The notes under the pieces are model-generated. The model was not told the DNA's origin. It saw only the letters and a list, made by a program, of their open reading frames with translations, and searched no databases. Position numbers and translations under genes: made by a program. Positions 49,607 to 58,679 of a stretch of DNA of 64,000 nucleotides are shown one piece after another. The DNA is from Citrobacter sp. MGH106 (GTDB lineage Bacteria > Pseudomonadota > Gammaproteobacteria > Enterobacterales > Enterobacteriaceae), in assembly GCF_001037495.1 (NCBI RefSeq), contig NZ_KQ089822.1, forward strand, positions 3,801,938 to 3,865,937, written 5' to 3'. Within the stretch, counting starts at the first letter, position 1; each line of letters starts with the position of its first letter.

Positions 49607-50374
49607 ATGACATACTCAATAGGGATCGATTCCGGCTCCACGGCGACCAAAGGCATTCTGCTGGAAGGAGGTATTATCAAACGCCGCTTCCTCTGCCCTA
49701 CGCCTTTTCGCCCCGCAGAAGCGATCGCGCAGGCATGGGAAACACTGCAAGCCGGGCTGGATGTACGACCGTTTTTAACCCTCACGGGTTACGGACGTCA
49801 GCTCGTGGATTATGCCGATAAGCAGGTCACTGAAATTTCCTGTCATGGACTGGGGGCGCGCTTGCTGGCGCCCGACACCCGTATGGTGATTGATATCGGC
49901 GGTCAGGACAGTAAAGTCATACAGCTGGACGATGATGGCAACCTCAGCGATTTTTTAATGAACGACAAATGTGCGGCCGGGACCGGACGGTTTCTGGAAG
50001 TCATCTCACGCACACTTGGCGCCAGTGTGGAGCAACTCGATACCATTACCGCAGGCGTAGAACCACATGCTATCAGCAGCATGTGTACGGTGTTTGCCGA
50101 GTCAGAAGTTATCAGCCTGCGCTCAGCAGGCATTGCGCCGGAAGCGATTCTGGCAGGCGTGATCAATGCGATGGCCAGACGCAGCGCGAACTTTATCGGG
50201 CGGCTTTCAGCACAAGGGCCATTGTTGTTTACCGGCGGCGTCAGCCACTGCAACGCCTTCGCGCGTATGCTCGAAGGGCATCTCGGCATCCCCGTTCATA
50301 CCCATCCCGACGCACAATTTGCCGGTGCCGTGGGTGCAGCACTGATTGGCCATCGTCAGAGGAAACGCCAGTGA
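49607..50374 (+). CDS. yjiL: ASKHA ATPase activator YjiL (HgdC/BadF-type)
   Basis: 255 residues. The ASKHA phosphate loop is GIDSGSTATKG, and the cluster-bridging cysteines are Cys122 (KCAAGTGRF) and Cys160 (SSMCTVFAESEV), which bind one 4Fe-4S between two subunits. It would inject low-potential electrons into YjiM at the cost of ATP. It starts 9 bases after yjiM and overlaps the DUF3343 gene by 4 bases (GTGA). Confidence 0.94.
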   Translation: MTYSIGIDSGSTATKGILLEGGIIKRRFLCPTPFRPAEAIAQAWETLQAGLDVRPFLTLTGYGRQLVDYADKQVTEISCHGLGARLLAPDTRMVIDIGGQDSKVIQLDDDGNLSDFLMNDKCAAGTGRFLEVISRTLGASVEQLDTITAGVEPHAISSMCTVFAESEVISLRSAGIAPEAILAGVINAMARRSANFIGRLSAQGPLLFTGGVSHCNAFARMLEGHLGIPVHTHPDAQFAGAVGAALIGHRQRKRQ

Positions 50375-50622
50375 CGGAAACGCTGTTCTTATTTCATTCC
50401 ACCGTCGGCGTCATCAAAATGCGCAAGGCGTTACAGGCTGCAGCGATCAACTTTCGGGTGGCGGATATCCCCCGCCAGCTGCGCGGTGGCTGCGGATTGT
50501 GTATCTATGTGAACTGTGCTGCGGATGAGGAAGCGCAGTGGGTGATCCCGGGACATACCGAATCTATTTACCGCTTTGAGGACGGAGAGTGGCGCTGCAT
50601 TGCCACGTTTGCCGCCTCCTGA
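50371..50622 (+). CDS. DUF3343 (putative Se/S-carrier-like) small protein
   Basis: 83 residues from a GTG at 50371 that overlaps the yjiL TGA. MTETLFLFHSTVGVIKMRKALQ opens a ferredoxin-like fold, and RGGCGLCIYV holds the conserved cysteines typical of DUF3343, a family annotated as a possible selenium or sulphur carrier. Third gene of the yjiM-yjiL operon. A link between the carrier and the iron-sulphur reductase is suggested by position only. Confidence 0.85.
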   Translation: MTETLFLFHSTVGVIKMRKALQAAAINFRVADIPRQLRGGCGLCIYVNCAADEEAQWVIPGHTESIYRFEDGEWRCIATFAAS

Positions 50623-50645
50623 CCGCTCAAGCCCGTCTGTTTATA

Positions 50646-50775
50646 ATACATACCAAAATAATTCGAGTTGCATGAAGGTGGCAAACGAGTGAATACCAAG
50701 GAGCGAACACAAGTACGTGACTGGGGTTAGCGAGTGCAGCCAACGCACAGGCAACTTGAAGTATGACGGGTATAT
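50646..50775. repeat. ERIC element (intergenic repeat unit)
   Basis: About 130 bases with the ERIC core: GTGAATACCAAGGAGCG near the middle, followed by AAGTACGTGACTGGGG and TAGCGAGTGC. The ends (ATACCAAAATAATTCGAGTTGC and its imperfect complement) are inverted. It starts about 24 bases after the DUF3343 stop and could be transcribed with that operon, altering its 3' end. Confidence 0.88.
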
Positions 50776-51275
50776 TCATAAAGAGTAACAGGATCCCAGT
50801 AAGCGTATATTGTTGGTGTCAGTTTGGACACGGGCAGTGCTCAAACTGGCAAGTAAAATAGCCTAATGGGATAAGCGCTAAGCCAGAAAGTCACCAGATA
50901 TATATAGTGTTCAGATGACTCCGCAATTCAATATCAAAATTTAATAGCACACAAATAACAGCCAGACATTTTCTAGTTCTTTTTACAAAGAACTGGCGGA
51001 AAATGTGTAAAAATGGACATATCAATTCAACATCAACAACGCTCGCGGAAATAGCTTATACCATGACTAAAAACCCCATTATTGGTCTAATTGTTCTTTT
51101 CAGCTTAGTTGATATAGTAAAGGGTTATAGAAATTGTTGGCAGCGTGGATTCGTTTATTATATTGACATCCACAACGGTATTTCTTTGGCAGGAGATAGC
51201 GTTTGTTTTACAAGCCTGCTCCATTGCTTGTGTTTTTTTATCAATATGAAAATAGCGGGAAGAAAGACTCAATAT

Positions 51276-51305
51276 AAAAAGGTATCTTACTGAAGATACC
51301 TTTTT
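51276..51305. terminator. Bidirectional intrinsic terminator downstream of the porin
   Basis: AAAAAGGTATCTT and its complement form a perfect 13-bp stem around ACTG, with T-runs on both strands. It lies 18 bases beyond the porin stop. Confidence 0.92.
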
Positions 51306-51322
51306 CATATCATAACAAAAAG

Positions 51323-52330
51323 TTAGAACTGATAGGTCAGGCCTGCAACGACTTCGTTGTCACCGTTAGTGCCATTGAGGAGGTTAATCTTGTAACCAAC
51401 ATCAGCAACGATGTTTTTATTGAAGTAGTAGTCTGTACCCAGCGCGACATATTCGGTCAGGTCAGTATTGTTGTCATCACGCGCATGCACATAAGCCACG
51501 TTCGGACGCAGACCGAAATCAAACACATAGGCAGCCATCGCTTCAAAGTGCTGCGCTTTGTCCGCGTCCTGAATCAGGTTATGGGATTCGCCATACATGG
51601 TCGCAACGTAGATAGCGTTAGCGTCATACTTCAGGCCAGCCCCCCAGAACTCTGCGTTTTCCCCATTCCAGCCGTGTTGTTTCTGATCGGTAGTCACCGC
51701 ACTGGTTGAATAGGCTGCAACAGCAGACACACCAGAATCCGCGATGTTGTCATAGCCCAGAGAGAAGCCGTAGCCGTTACCATGCTGCTTAGCAGGGTTA
51801 GCGTCGGAATCATCCTGACCCTGGTATTGCGCAGCCACGTTTACGCCATCAACGGCGCCAAACAGATTTTTGGTACGGAGTGTTGCAACACCAGAAGTGC
51901 GTGTAGTAAGGAAACGGTCAGTATCTTCATAGGAGTCACCACCGAACTCTGACAGAGTGTCAGTGTAAACTCCCACATCGTAAGCGATACCGTAGTTACG
52001 GCCATAGTCAAAGCTAATGTTGTGACCATAATCCAGGCCAGCAAACGCCAGACGTGTATTAACGCCATTCTGCGACCCTTCTGCTTTAGAGGCATCAAAC
52101 TGACTTTCAAACTGGCCATAACCGGTCAGTTGATCGTTGATTTGTGTCTCGCCGCGGAAACCCAGACGTGCATAGGTACCGTCAGTATCAGTACCATCAG
52201 TCCAGGAATGAACCGCTTTTACTTTGCCGTACAGATCCAGTTTGTTGCCATCTTTGTTATAAATTTCCGCTGCATGAACGGAAGTTACCCCTAATGCCAT
52301 CACTGTTAATGCCACTGCTGTCTTTTTCAT
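51323..52330 (-). CDS. General porin (OmpC/PhoE-type trimer family)
   Basis: 335 residues from ATG 52330. Signal peptide at about 1-20 (ending VHA), then AEIYNKDGNKLDLYGKVKA, the mature start of enterobacterial porins; loop 3 carries SEFGGDSYEDTD and the protein ends in AGLTYQF with terminal phenylalanine for BAM recognition. It forms an outer-membrane diffusion pore. It does not look like the local ompC/ompF/phoE gene and has no E. coli counterpart at this site. An in-frame GTG at 52342 exists, but GTGAG reads better as ribosome site for the ATG. Confidence 0.9.
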   Translation of the reverse strand: MKKTAVALTVMALGVTSVHAAEIYNKDGNKLDLYGKVKAVHSWTDGTDTDGTYARLGFRGETQINDQLTGYGQFESQFDASKAEGSQNGVNTRLAFAGLDYGHNISFDYGRNYGIAYDVGVYTDTLSEFGGDSYEDTDRFLTTRTSGVATLRTKNLFGAVDGVNVAAQYQGQDDSDANPAKQHGNGYGFSLGYDNIADSGVSAVAAYSTSAVTTDQKQHGWNGENAEFWGAGLKYDANAIYVATMYGESHNLIQDADKAQHFEAMAAYVFDFGLRPNVAYVHARDDNNTDLTEYVALGTDYYFNKNIVADVGYKINLLNGTNGDNEVVAGLTYQF

Positions 52331-52518
52331 ATTTTTACTCACTTTTAATTGTGAATTTTGCTATCAACTTTGTTATGAGGGCAGCGTGCCCACATAAAAA
52401 AGTCCCCTATCAAGTAAGGGGAAAAATCAATAACATACCAATAAAGGTAATAATGAAGTGGCAAGACATAATTCATTTTCAGGATTTTAAATAAAATCCA
52501 GACAGAGAATGGCTATTT

Positions 52519-52722
52519 TTATTCCTGGGGTTCACTCTGATTAATAGAACGATGTAACATTAATGCCTCAGCAATAATATCCTGTTTACTTTTTCGTGTT
52601 TCATATGCCAACGTTCGAACATATTCCCACAGAGAGGTATCGACACGAGCACTTAAAAGAACCATATCTTTAGATCGGGTACCCCTTGCTTTTCGAATAT
52701 CGGGATAATCTCGAGAGGGCAT
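52519..52722 (-). CDS. Small ribbon-helix-helix-like protein
   Basis: 67 residues. The segment VLLSARVDTSLWEYVRTLAYETRKSKQDIIAEALML has the strand-helix-helix pattern of ribbon-helix-helix (CopG/ParD-like) DNA-binding proteins. AGGAG seven bases before the ATG at 52722 fixes the start. It lies 176 bases upstream of the porin gene on the same strand. No toxin partner is seen next to it. Exact family not recognised. Confidence 0.7.
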   Translation of the reverse strand: MPSRDYPDIRKARGTRSKDMVLLSARVDTSLWEYVRTLAYETRKSKQDIIAEALMLHRSINQSEPQE

Positions 52723-53373
52723 AGTCAACTCCTGAACGCAATAACACGCTTATGGCGATGAAATATGCAGCCAGTGTAAAAACATGTCAATGGCAAAAAT
52801 ATCCTCACAATAGTAATAAAACTGTTAATAAACAGCCAAAAAATGGAACGTCATTTCAAATGAAAGATAACTTTATTATAGAATAATATGTAATGATTGC
52901 TTTACGTATATTGTTTCTTATTCACCTGACTAAAAAATTGAGTACTGGAAATGATAATCACGATACGTAATCAAAACATCATTCCGGCCAATAGGTTACA
53001 TAGCGTTATTAATGTCTACATTCGCATAAAACGCCTTTTTTTATGCGATGTTAGGCAAGATTAATCGGCTCAAACTTCTGCGCAAATCACTTTAATTCTC
53101 ACTTAACATTGGTCAGCTTTGTCTAAAAATAAGCACGGAAAGGTAAATTTAAGGTAACGAAGGCATTCTTTCGCCTTTAAAAATAAGTCATTTTTAATTG
53201 ATACAAATCAATTTTTACTCTGCTCTCACGGCGCAAGAAAATCACCATCCGACAGGATGGAAACAATTTATTACGCCGAATTTAACGTGCGAAAATGGGG
53301 GAATGTATCGTAATACAACAGAACAAAGTGAAGCGCGGACTGAAACAGTCCGCGTTGTACTCAGCGGGAGAAA
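52723..53373. other. A/T-rich region between the RHH gene and uxuR
   Basis: 651 bases, strongly A/T-rich, without a supported gene. A 72-codon frame at 53198-53416 runs into the end of uxuR on the opposite strand and has no domain. The region ends in a hairpin (53334-53354) that serves uxuR. It probably holds the promoter of the small RHH gene near 52730-52800. Confidence 0.5.
53334..53354 (-). terminator. Terminator hairpin of uxuR
   Basis: CGCGGACTG and CAGTCCGCG form a 9-bp stem with an AAA loop, 20 bases after the uxuR stop. On the minus strand it is followed by a moderately T-rich stretch. Confidence 0.7.
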
Positions 53374-54147
53374 TCAGGCGTTAACTTTATCCAGTGGCCA
53401 GGATTCAAACAGATAGCCATCAAAGTCGATGTCATCGACATTAGAAAACTCCAGCAGACGCTGTTTGACGTTTTCCAGATGCTGCCACATCGCCAGCTTG
53501 GCCGCACGGGCGTCCTTTTTGATCAACGCCGCCAGGATCTGCTTATGGTCACCCAGCCATTCTTTGCGGTAATGCGTATCGTCGAGATGGCTGTGTAGCT
53601 GGATCCACATTGGGTTGTTCTCACGCCACTGCCAGGACTGGCGAAACAGTTCCACCAACATACTGTTATGCGTCGCCTCAGCAATGGCGAGATGGAACTG
53701 CATATCACCGCTTTCTGTACCGTTCGGTTCGCTGGAAGCCAGTTCTCGCTCTTCCAGTTGTAACGCCTGGCGCATTTTGACGATATCTTCGCGGGTAGCC
53801 TGCAGAGCAGCAAATTCAGCAATATTGCTTTCAAGTAGCTGACGAGCCTGTAACAGCTCAAAAGGACCGGCATCGTTACAATGGTTCACATCGGTGTTAT
53901 CCATTGCCTGAGCGTCTTCGTTATCAAGCACATAGATCCCGGCTCCACGCCGCACGTCCACCAGCCCTTTAATTTCCAGCATGATTAACGCTTCGCGTAC
54001 CACCGTTCGGGTGACATTGAGCATCTCGGCAATTTCACGCTCCGGCGGCAGGCGCTCACCAGGATTGTACGGCGTCTGTACAATTAGATCGCGGATCATT
54101 GCGCCCACTTCCTGGTAGGGCCTTTGCTGAGAAGTGTTCGATTTCAT
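53374..54147 (-). CDS. uxuR: GntR/FadR-type repressor UxuR
   Basis: 257 residues, the E. coli length. The N-terminal GntR winged helix (LPPEREIAEMLNVTRTVVREALIMLEIKGLVDVRRG) is joined to an FCD domain with metal-binding residues (MQFHLAIAEATHN). It represses uxuAB, gntP and itself, and is relieved by fructuronate. It lies downstream of uxuB after a terminator and has its own short promoter region (54148-54230). Confidence 0.96.
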   Translation of the reverse strand: MKSNTSQQRPYQEVGAMIRDLIVQTPYNPGERLPPEREIAEMLNVTRTVVREALIMLEIKGLVDVRRGAGIYVLDNEDAQAMDNTDVNHCNDAGPFELLQARQLLESNIAEFAALQATREDIVKMRQALQLEERELASSEPNGTESGDMQFHLAIAEATHNSMLVELFRQSWQWRENNPMWIQLHSHLDDTHYRKEWLGDHKQILAALIKKDARAAKLAMWQHLENVKQRLLEFSNVDDIDFDGYLFESWPLDKVNA

Positions 54148-54231
54148 AATGTTATGCCCGTCAGATACGTTTATTCAGATCCGGTGATTCGGTATCGAAC
54201 TATAGCATTTGTGGAGAGCCAAAAACAGGAA

Positions 54232-54265
54232 ACGGGTCAACCAAATAGACTTTTGATTGACCCGT
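54232..54265 (-). terminator. Terminator of the uxuAB operon
   Basis: ACGGGTCAA and TTGACCCGT form a 9-bp stem (16-base loop); on the minus strand it is followed by TTTCCTGTTTTT. It lies 14 bases beyond uxuB. Confidence 0.75.
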
Positions 54266-54278
54266 CATCGTGGGGAAG

Positions 54279-55754
54279 TTATGCGTCAGCGCTTAACGCC
54301 GCAACGCACTCACGCGCGCCCTGCTCACACAGCTGTTGATAGCTCGCGATAATCGCATCGACAAAGTCGGCCTTTTCCGCTAAATCGTGACCAAAAATCC
54401 CGCTTAATCCCAGCAGAGCCGTAACACGTTCGGCTCCCTGATATTGCTGGTTGATCCGCTGATATTCCGCCAGTAATGGGTCGACAACGTCAATTGCCTG
54501 CCCCTGCTCATCCACACCCAGGGTGTAACGCATCCAGCCCGCCACACCCAGCGCCAGGTGTCGCCAGTCGCTGCCGTTCTGCAGATGCAGACGTACTGGA
54601 TCCAGCAAGCGCTGCGGCAGTTTCTGGCTGCCGTCCATCGCAATCTGCCATGTACGGTGGCGCAGGGAAGGATTACTGAAGCGCTCAATCAGCAGCGTCG
54701 CATAGGCTTTAAGATCGGTGCCTTCCGGCATAGAGAGCGTCGGAGCCTGCTCCTGCATCATCAGTGCAAAGGCTGCTTTGCGGTATGCCGGATTAGTCAT
54801 GGTATCCGCGATGGTTTCATACCCACCGAGGTAGCCCAGATAGGCAAGGAAAGAGTGGCTGCCGTTAAGCATGCGCAGCTTCATCATTTCAAATGGCACC
54901 ACGTCGGCAACAAACTGCGCACCGACTTTATCCCAGTCAGGACGACCATTAACAAAGTTATCTTCAATCACCCACTGGCGGAACGGCTCACAGGCGATAG
55001 CACACGGATCATACACGCCCAGTTGATCAGCGACTTCCTGTAACATCTCAGGGGTCGCCGCCGGAACGATACGATCCACCATAGTGCACGGGAAGGTAGC
55101 GTGAGTTTCAATCCATTTCGCCAGCTCCGGATCGCGCGCTTGTGCCAGCCCCAGCACCGCGACTTTTGCCACATGACCGTTTTCACGAACGTTGTCGCAG
55201 GACATCACGGTAAAGGCCGCCAGTCCCTGCTCACGGCGCAGATGCAGCGCCTGCACAATGTAGCCAATAGCCGATTTCGGTGCCGCCGGGTTTGCCAGAT
55301 CATGTTGGATCAGTGGATTATTGAGATCTAACTGACCGCTGGCAGCATCCGTGCAGTAGCCTTTTTCGGTTACCGTCAGAGAGACAATCGCCGTCTGCGG
55401 TCGCGCCATAGCCTGCAGAATACCGTCACAACCATCAAGATCCGGGTGTAACGCTTCTTTCATCGAGCCGATGACTTTCAGCACGGTGTCGTCAGCCCCT
55501 TTCTCCGCCACGGTATACAGAAGCTGCTGCTTTTTCAGATTTTCGATCAGCACACGGTCATTACCCGGCATCAGGTTCACTTCACAGATGCCCCAGTCGC
55601 TGTCTGTTTGTTCCAGTAAATGGTGCGTATACAACGCCTGATGCGCACGGTGAAAAGCACCGCATCCCAGGTGAACCATACGGGATTGCAGACGAGAATG
55701 ATCCCACGCCGGGCGTGCAACCGGCAGGTTGCTGTTAGCAATTGTCGTAGTCAT
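54279..55754 (-). CDS. uxuB: D-mannonate oxidoreductase (fructuronate reductase)
   Basis: 491 residues, polyol-dehydrogenase family. The N-terminal nucleotide-binding region is VHLGCGAFHRAHQALYTHHLL, and the catalytic region is KLRMLNGSHSFLAYLGYL. It reduces D-fructuronate to D-mannonate with NADH in glucuronate catabolism. Start at 55754 chosen for GGAG six bases upstream; the E. coli protein is five residues shorter at the C-terminus. Second gene of uxuAB. Confidence 0.96.
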   Translation of the reverse strand: MTTTIANSNLPVARPAWDHSRLQSRMVHLGCGAFHRAHQALYTHHLLEQTDSDWGICEVNLMPGNDRVLIENLKKQQLLYTVAEKGADDTVLKVIGSMKEALHPDLDGCDGILQAMARPQTAIVSLTVTEKGYCTDAASGQLDLNNPLIQHDLANPAAPKSAIGYIVQALHLRREQGLAAFTVMSCDNVRENGHVAKVAVLGLAQARDPELAKWIETHATFPCTMVDRIVPAATPEMLQEVADQLGVYDPCAIACEPFRQWVIEDNFVNGRPDWDKVGAQFVADVVPFEMMKLRMLNGSHSFLAYLGYLGGYETIADTMTNPAYRKAAFALMMQEQAPTLSMPEGTDLKAYATLLIERFSNPSLRHRTWQIAMDGSQKLPQRLLDPVRLHLQNGSDWRHLALGVAGWMRYTLGVDEQGQAIDVVDPLLAEYQRINQQYQGAERVTALLGLSGIFGHDLAEKADFVDAIIASYQQLCEQGARECVAALSADA

Positions 55755-55837
55755 CGCGAACTCCATAACCCATCGGAAATGCCGACGGGAAGAGAAAAGA
55801 ACAAAGCCGGCACGGCACGTCGCCCTGCCGGTCTGGT

Positions 55838-57022
55838 TTAGCGGCTAAAAAAAGCGCGCTGAATAGCCATTTCAACGCCACGGACTTCCGCCAGCCCTTT
55901 CAGGCGCCCAATCGCGGAATAGCCAGGGTTGGTTTTCTTTTTCAGATCGTCGAGCATCTGGTGACCATGATCCGGGCGCATCGGGATCAAATCCTCCTGG
56001 CCCTGGGCCTTACGGCGATGCTCTTCTTCCACGATTGCCTTCACTACTTCGTACATGTCGACATCACCATTGAGATGCGCCGCTTCATGGAAGGTTTTCG
56101 GGTTGTCTTCACGCAGTGTCGACCGAAGATGGGTGAAGTAAATACGCGGACCAAACTGCTTGATCATATCGACCAGATCGTTGTCTGCGCGAACACCGTA
56201 AGAGCCGGTACACATGGTGAAACCGTTGGCCATGCTGCTGACCGTATCGACCATCCATTGCATATCTTCCACGGTGGAAACAATACGCGGCAGGCCGAGG
56301 ATTGGGCGCGGCGGATCGTCCGGATGTACCGCCATGCGTACGCCCACTTCTTCCGCGACCGGGATAATCGCCTTCAGGAAGACGGCGAAATTCTCACGTA
56401 GCGCGGCTTTATCAATATCTTTATAACGCTCAAGGTGCTGGCGGAACTGATCGAGGGTATACCCTTCTTCCGCGCCCGGCAGGCCGGCGATGATATTGCG
56501 GGTCAGACGGGCCTTATCTTCATCACTCATGGTCGTGAAACGTTGATTCGCCTGGGCGATTTCTTCAGCGCTGTAGTCGGCTTCTGCGCCTGGACGTTTG
56601 AGGATATGCAGCTCAAATGCGGCAAATTCAATCTGATCAAAACGCAACGCTTTGGAACCGTCCGGCAGAACATATTCCAGATCGGTACGTGTCCAGTCGA
56701 GAACAGGCATAAAGTTGTAGCACACAGTACGAATGCCACACTGTGCCAGATTGCGCAGTGACTGCTGGTAATTGGCAATCCACTGAAGATAGTTACCGGA
56801 ACGGGTTTTGATATCTTCGTGGATTGGCACGCTCTCCACGACTGACCACACCAGACCCGCCTGTTCAACAATGGCTTTACGCTTCTGGATCTCATCAACT
56901 GACCATACTTCCCCGTTCGGGATATGGTGCAAAGCAGTAACAACGCCCGTCGCCCCCGCCTGACGTACATCAGCTAAAGTGACCGGATCGTTCGGACCAT
57001 ACCAGCGCCATGTCTGTTCCAT
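55838..57022 (-). CDS. uxuA: Mannonate dehydratase
   Basis: 394 residues, the E. coli length, TIM-barrel xylose-isomerase-like enzyme. Metal ligands are expected in the [21 protein letters not shown] and [12 protein letters not shown] regions. It converts D-mannonate to 2-keto-3-deoxygluconate. First gene of uxuAB; the 83-base gap to uxuB includes a GC-rich hairpin near 55807-55834. Operators for UxuR/ExuR lie upstream, shared with divergent gntP. Confidence 0.96.
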   Translation of the reverse strand: MEQTWRWYGPNDPVTLADVRQAGATGVVTALHHIPNGEVWSVDEIQKRKAIVEQAGLVWSVVESVPIHEDIKTRSGNYLQWIANYQQSLRNLAQCGIRTVCYNFMPVLDWTRTDLEYVLPDGSKALRFDQIEFAAFELHILKRPGAEADYSAEEIAQANQRFTTMSDEDKARLTRNIIAGLPGAEEGYTLDQFRQHLERYKDIDKAALRENFAVFLKAIIPVAEEVGVRMAVHPDDPPRPILGLPRIVSTVEDMQWMVDTVSSMANGFTMCTGSYGVRADNDLVDMIKQFGPRIYFTHLRSTLREDNPKTFHEAAHLNGDVDMYEVVKAIVEEEHRRKAQGQEDLIPMRPDHGHQMLDDLKKKTNPGYSAIGRLKGLAEVRGVEMAIQRAFFSR

Positions 57023-57108
57023 GCTCTATTCCTCATTTACGTAATGGGCTCGACAATATGGCACATAAATTCCTCCTTTTGGTATGACATGTCAACCTAA
57101 ATGGGAAT

Positions 57109-57230
57109 ATTGGTTAACCAAATCACAATAATGGCGATGTTTGCCAGTGATGACAAAACCCAAAACTACATCAGCAGTGCAAATCTGTAACGCAATGTGA
57201 CATTCATCGCATCAATGGTTAACCAATTTA
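57109..57230. promoter_or_regulatory. UxuR/ExuR-like operators and a CRP site between uxuA and gntP
   Basis: TTGGTTAACCAA at 57110-57121 and TGGTTAACCA at 57216-57225 are near-perfect palindromes of the UxuR/ExuR type (TGGTNNACCA). TGTGA-N6-TCGCA at 57196-57211, one base off consensus, is a CRP-like site just beside the second operator. The pair flanks the divergent promoters, about 95 bases apart. Confidence 0.8.
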
Positions 57231-57283
57231 TATAACATCTCAACCAAAATCATAATAGTTCAACCAAAGAAGGCAGACGTTTT

Positions 57284-58627
57284 ATGCACGTTCTCAATAT
57301 TCTGTGGGTAGTATTCGGCATCGGTCTGATGCTGGTTCTCAATTTAAGATTCAAAATAAACTCAATGGTCGCCTTGCTATTGGCGGCGCTCTCCGTCGGT
57401 ATGCTGGCGGGCATGGATTTAATGGAACTGCTGCACACCATGAAGTCCGGCTTTGGCAGTACGCTGGGGGAACTGGCGATTATCGTGGTGTTTGGTGCGG
57501 TTATCGGCAAGTTGATGGTCGACTCCGGGGCGGCACATCAGATTGCCCATACGCTGCTGGCGCGCCTCGGTCTGCGCTATGTACAGCTATCGGTGATCAT
57601 TATTGGCCTGATCTTCGGCCTGGCAATGTTCTATGAAGTGGCCTTTATTATGCTGGCTCCGCTGGTGATCGTCATTGCCGCCGAAGCGAAGATCCCGTTC
57701 CTGAAACTGGCTATCCCTGCCGTCGCCGCCGCAACCACCGCGCACTCGCTGTTTCCACCTCAGCCGGGACCGGTAGCGCTGGTCAACGCCTATGGCGCCG
57801 ATATGGGCATGGTTTATATCTACGGTATTCTGGTGACGATCCCAAGCGTGATCTGTGCAGGGCTGATCCTGCCGAAGTTCCTCGGTAATCTTGATCGCCC
57901 GACGCCTTCATTTATGAAAGCCGATGTGCCGGTTGACCAGAATAATTTGCCGTCATTCGGCGTGTCGATTCTGGTGCCGCTGATCCCGGCGATCATTATG
58001 ATCTCCACTACCATCGCCAATATCTGGCTGGTTAAAGGGACTCAGGCCTGGGAAGTGGTGAACTTCTTAGGTTCTTCTCCGATTGCGATGTTCATCGCTA
58101 TGATTGTCGCCTTTGTGCTGTTCGGTACCGCGCGTGGCCATGACATGCAGTGGGTAATGAACGCCTTTGAAAATGCGGTGAAAAGCATCGCGATGGTGAT
58201 CCTGATTATCGGTGCGGGCGGCGTACTGAAGCAGACCATTATCGATACCGGTATCGGTGATACGATTGGCATGCTGATGTCACACGGCAACATTTCACCG
58301 TACATCATGGCGTGGCTCATCACCGTACTTATCCGTCTGGCAACCGGCCAGGGCGTCGTGTCAGCAATGACCGCCGCGGGGATTATCAGCGCAGCGATCC
58401 TCGATCCCGCAACGGGTCAGTTAGTTGGCGTCGATCCGGCATTACTGGTACTGGCAACGGCGGCGGGCTCCAACACCCTGACCCATATCAACGATGCCTC
58501 ATTCTGGCTGTTCAAAGGTTACTTTGACCTGTCAGTGAAGGACACGCTGAAGACCTGGGGTTTACTGGAGCTGGTTAACTCCGTGGTCGGCCTGATTATC
58601 GTATTGATCATCAGTATGATTGCATAA
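57284..58627 (+). CDS. gntP: High-affinity gluconate/fructuronate transporter GntP
   Basis: 447 residues, Gnt family, about 12-14 membrane segments. The family motifs are [23 protein letters not shown] and [23 protein letters not shown]. coli GntP imports gluconate and fructuronate, is under UxuR and CRP control, and is divergent from uxuAB as here. A terminator hairpin follows. Confidence 0.96.
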   Translation: MHVLNILWVVFGIGLMLVLNLRFKINSMVALLLAALSVGMLAGMDLMELLHTMKSGFGSTLGELAIIVVFGAVIGKLMVDSGAAHQIAHTLLARLGLRYVQLSVIIIGLIFGLAMFYEVAFIMLAPLVIVIAAEAKIPFLKLAIPAVAAATTAHSLFPPQPGPVALVNAYGADMGMVYIYGILVTIPSVICAGLILPKFLGNLDRPTPSFMKADVPVDQNNLPSFGVSILVPLIPAIIMISTTIANIWLVKGTQAWEVVNFLGSSPIAMFIAMIVAFVLFGTARGHDMQWVMNAFENAVKSIAMVILIIGAGGVLKQTIIDTGIGDTIGMLMSHGNISPYIMAWLITVLIRLATGQGVVSAMTAAGIISAAILDPATGQLVGVDPALLVLATAAGSNTLTHINDASFWLFKGYFDLSVKDTLKTWGLLELVNSVVGLIIVLIISMIA

Positions 58628-58638
58628 TATTGTCATTC

Positions 58639-58663
58639 CGCTCTGGCCTTCAGTGCCAGAGCG
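58639..58663. terminator. Bidirectional hairpin between gntP and lutC
   Basis: CGCTCTGGC and GCCAGAGCG form a 9-bp stem with a 7-base loop in the 52-base gap between the convergent genes. T-runs are weak. Confidence 0.7.
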
Positions 58664-58679
58664 TTCATCAACAAAAATC

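Larger units (their letters stand above)
50623..51322. other. Intergenic region between the yjiML operon and the porin gene
   Basis: 700 bases. It holds an ERIC repeat (50646-50775), an A/T-rich stretch (50880-51270) and a strong terminator (51276-51305). A frame of 97 codons at 51003-51293 has unusual codon use, no good ribosome site and no recognisable domain; I do not count it as a gene. Confidence 0.6.

Noticed and set aside
51003-51293. Possible 96-residue protein with a hydrophobic middle
   Set aside because: A/T-rich stretch, no good ribosome site, no recognisable domain, and it overlaps the terminator of the porin gene.
53198-53416. Possible 72-residue protein upstream of uxuR
   Set aside because: It passes through the uxuR terminator hairpin and into the uxuR coding end on the opposite strand; no domain seen.
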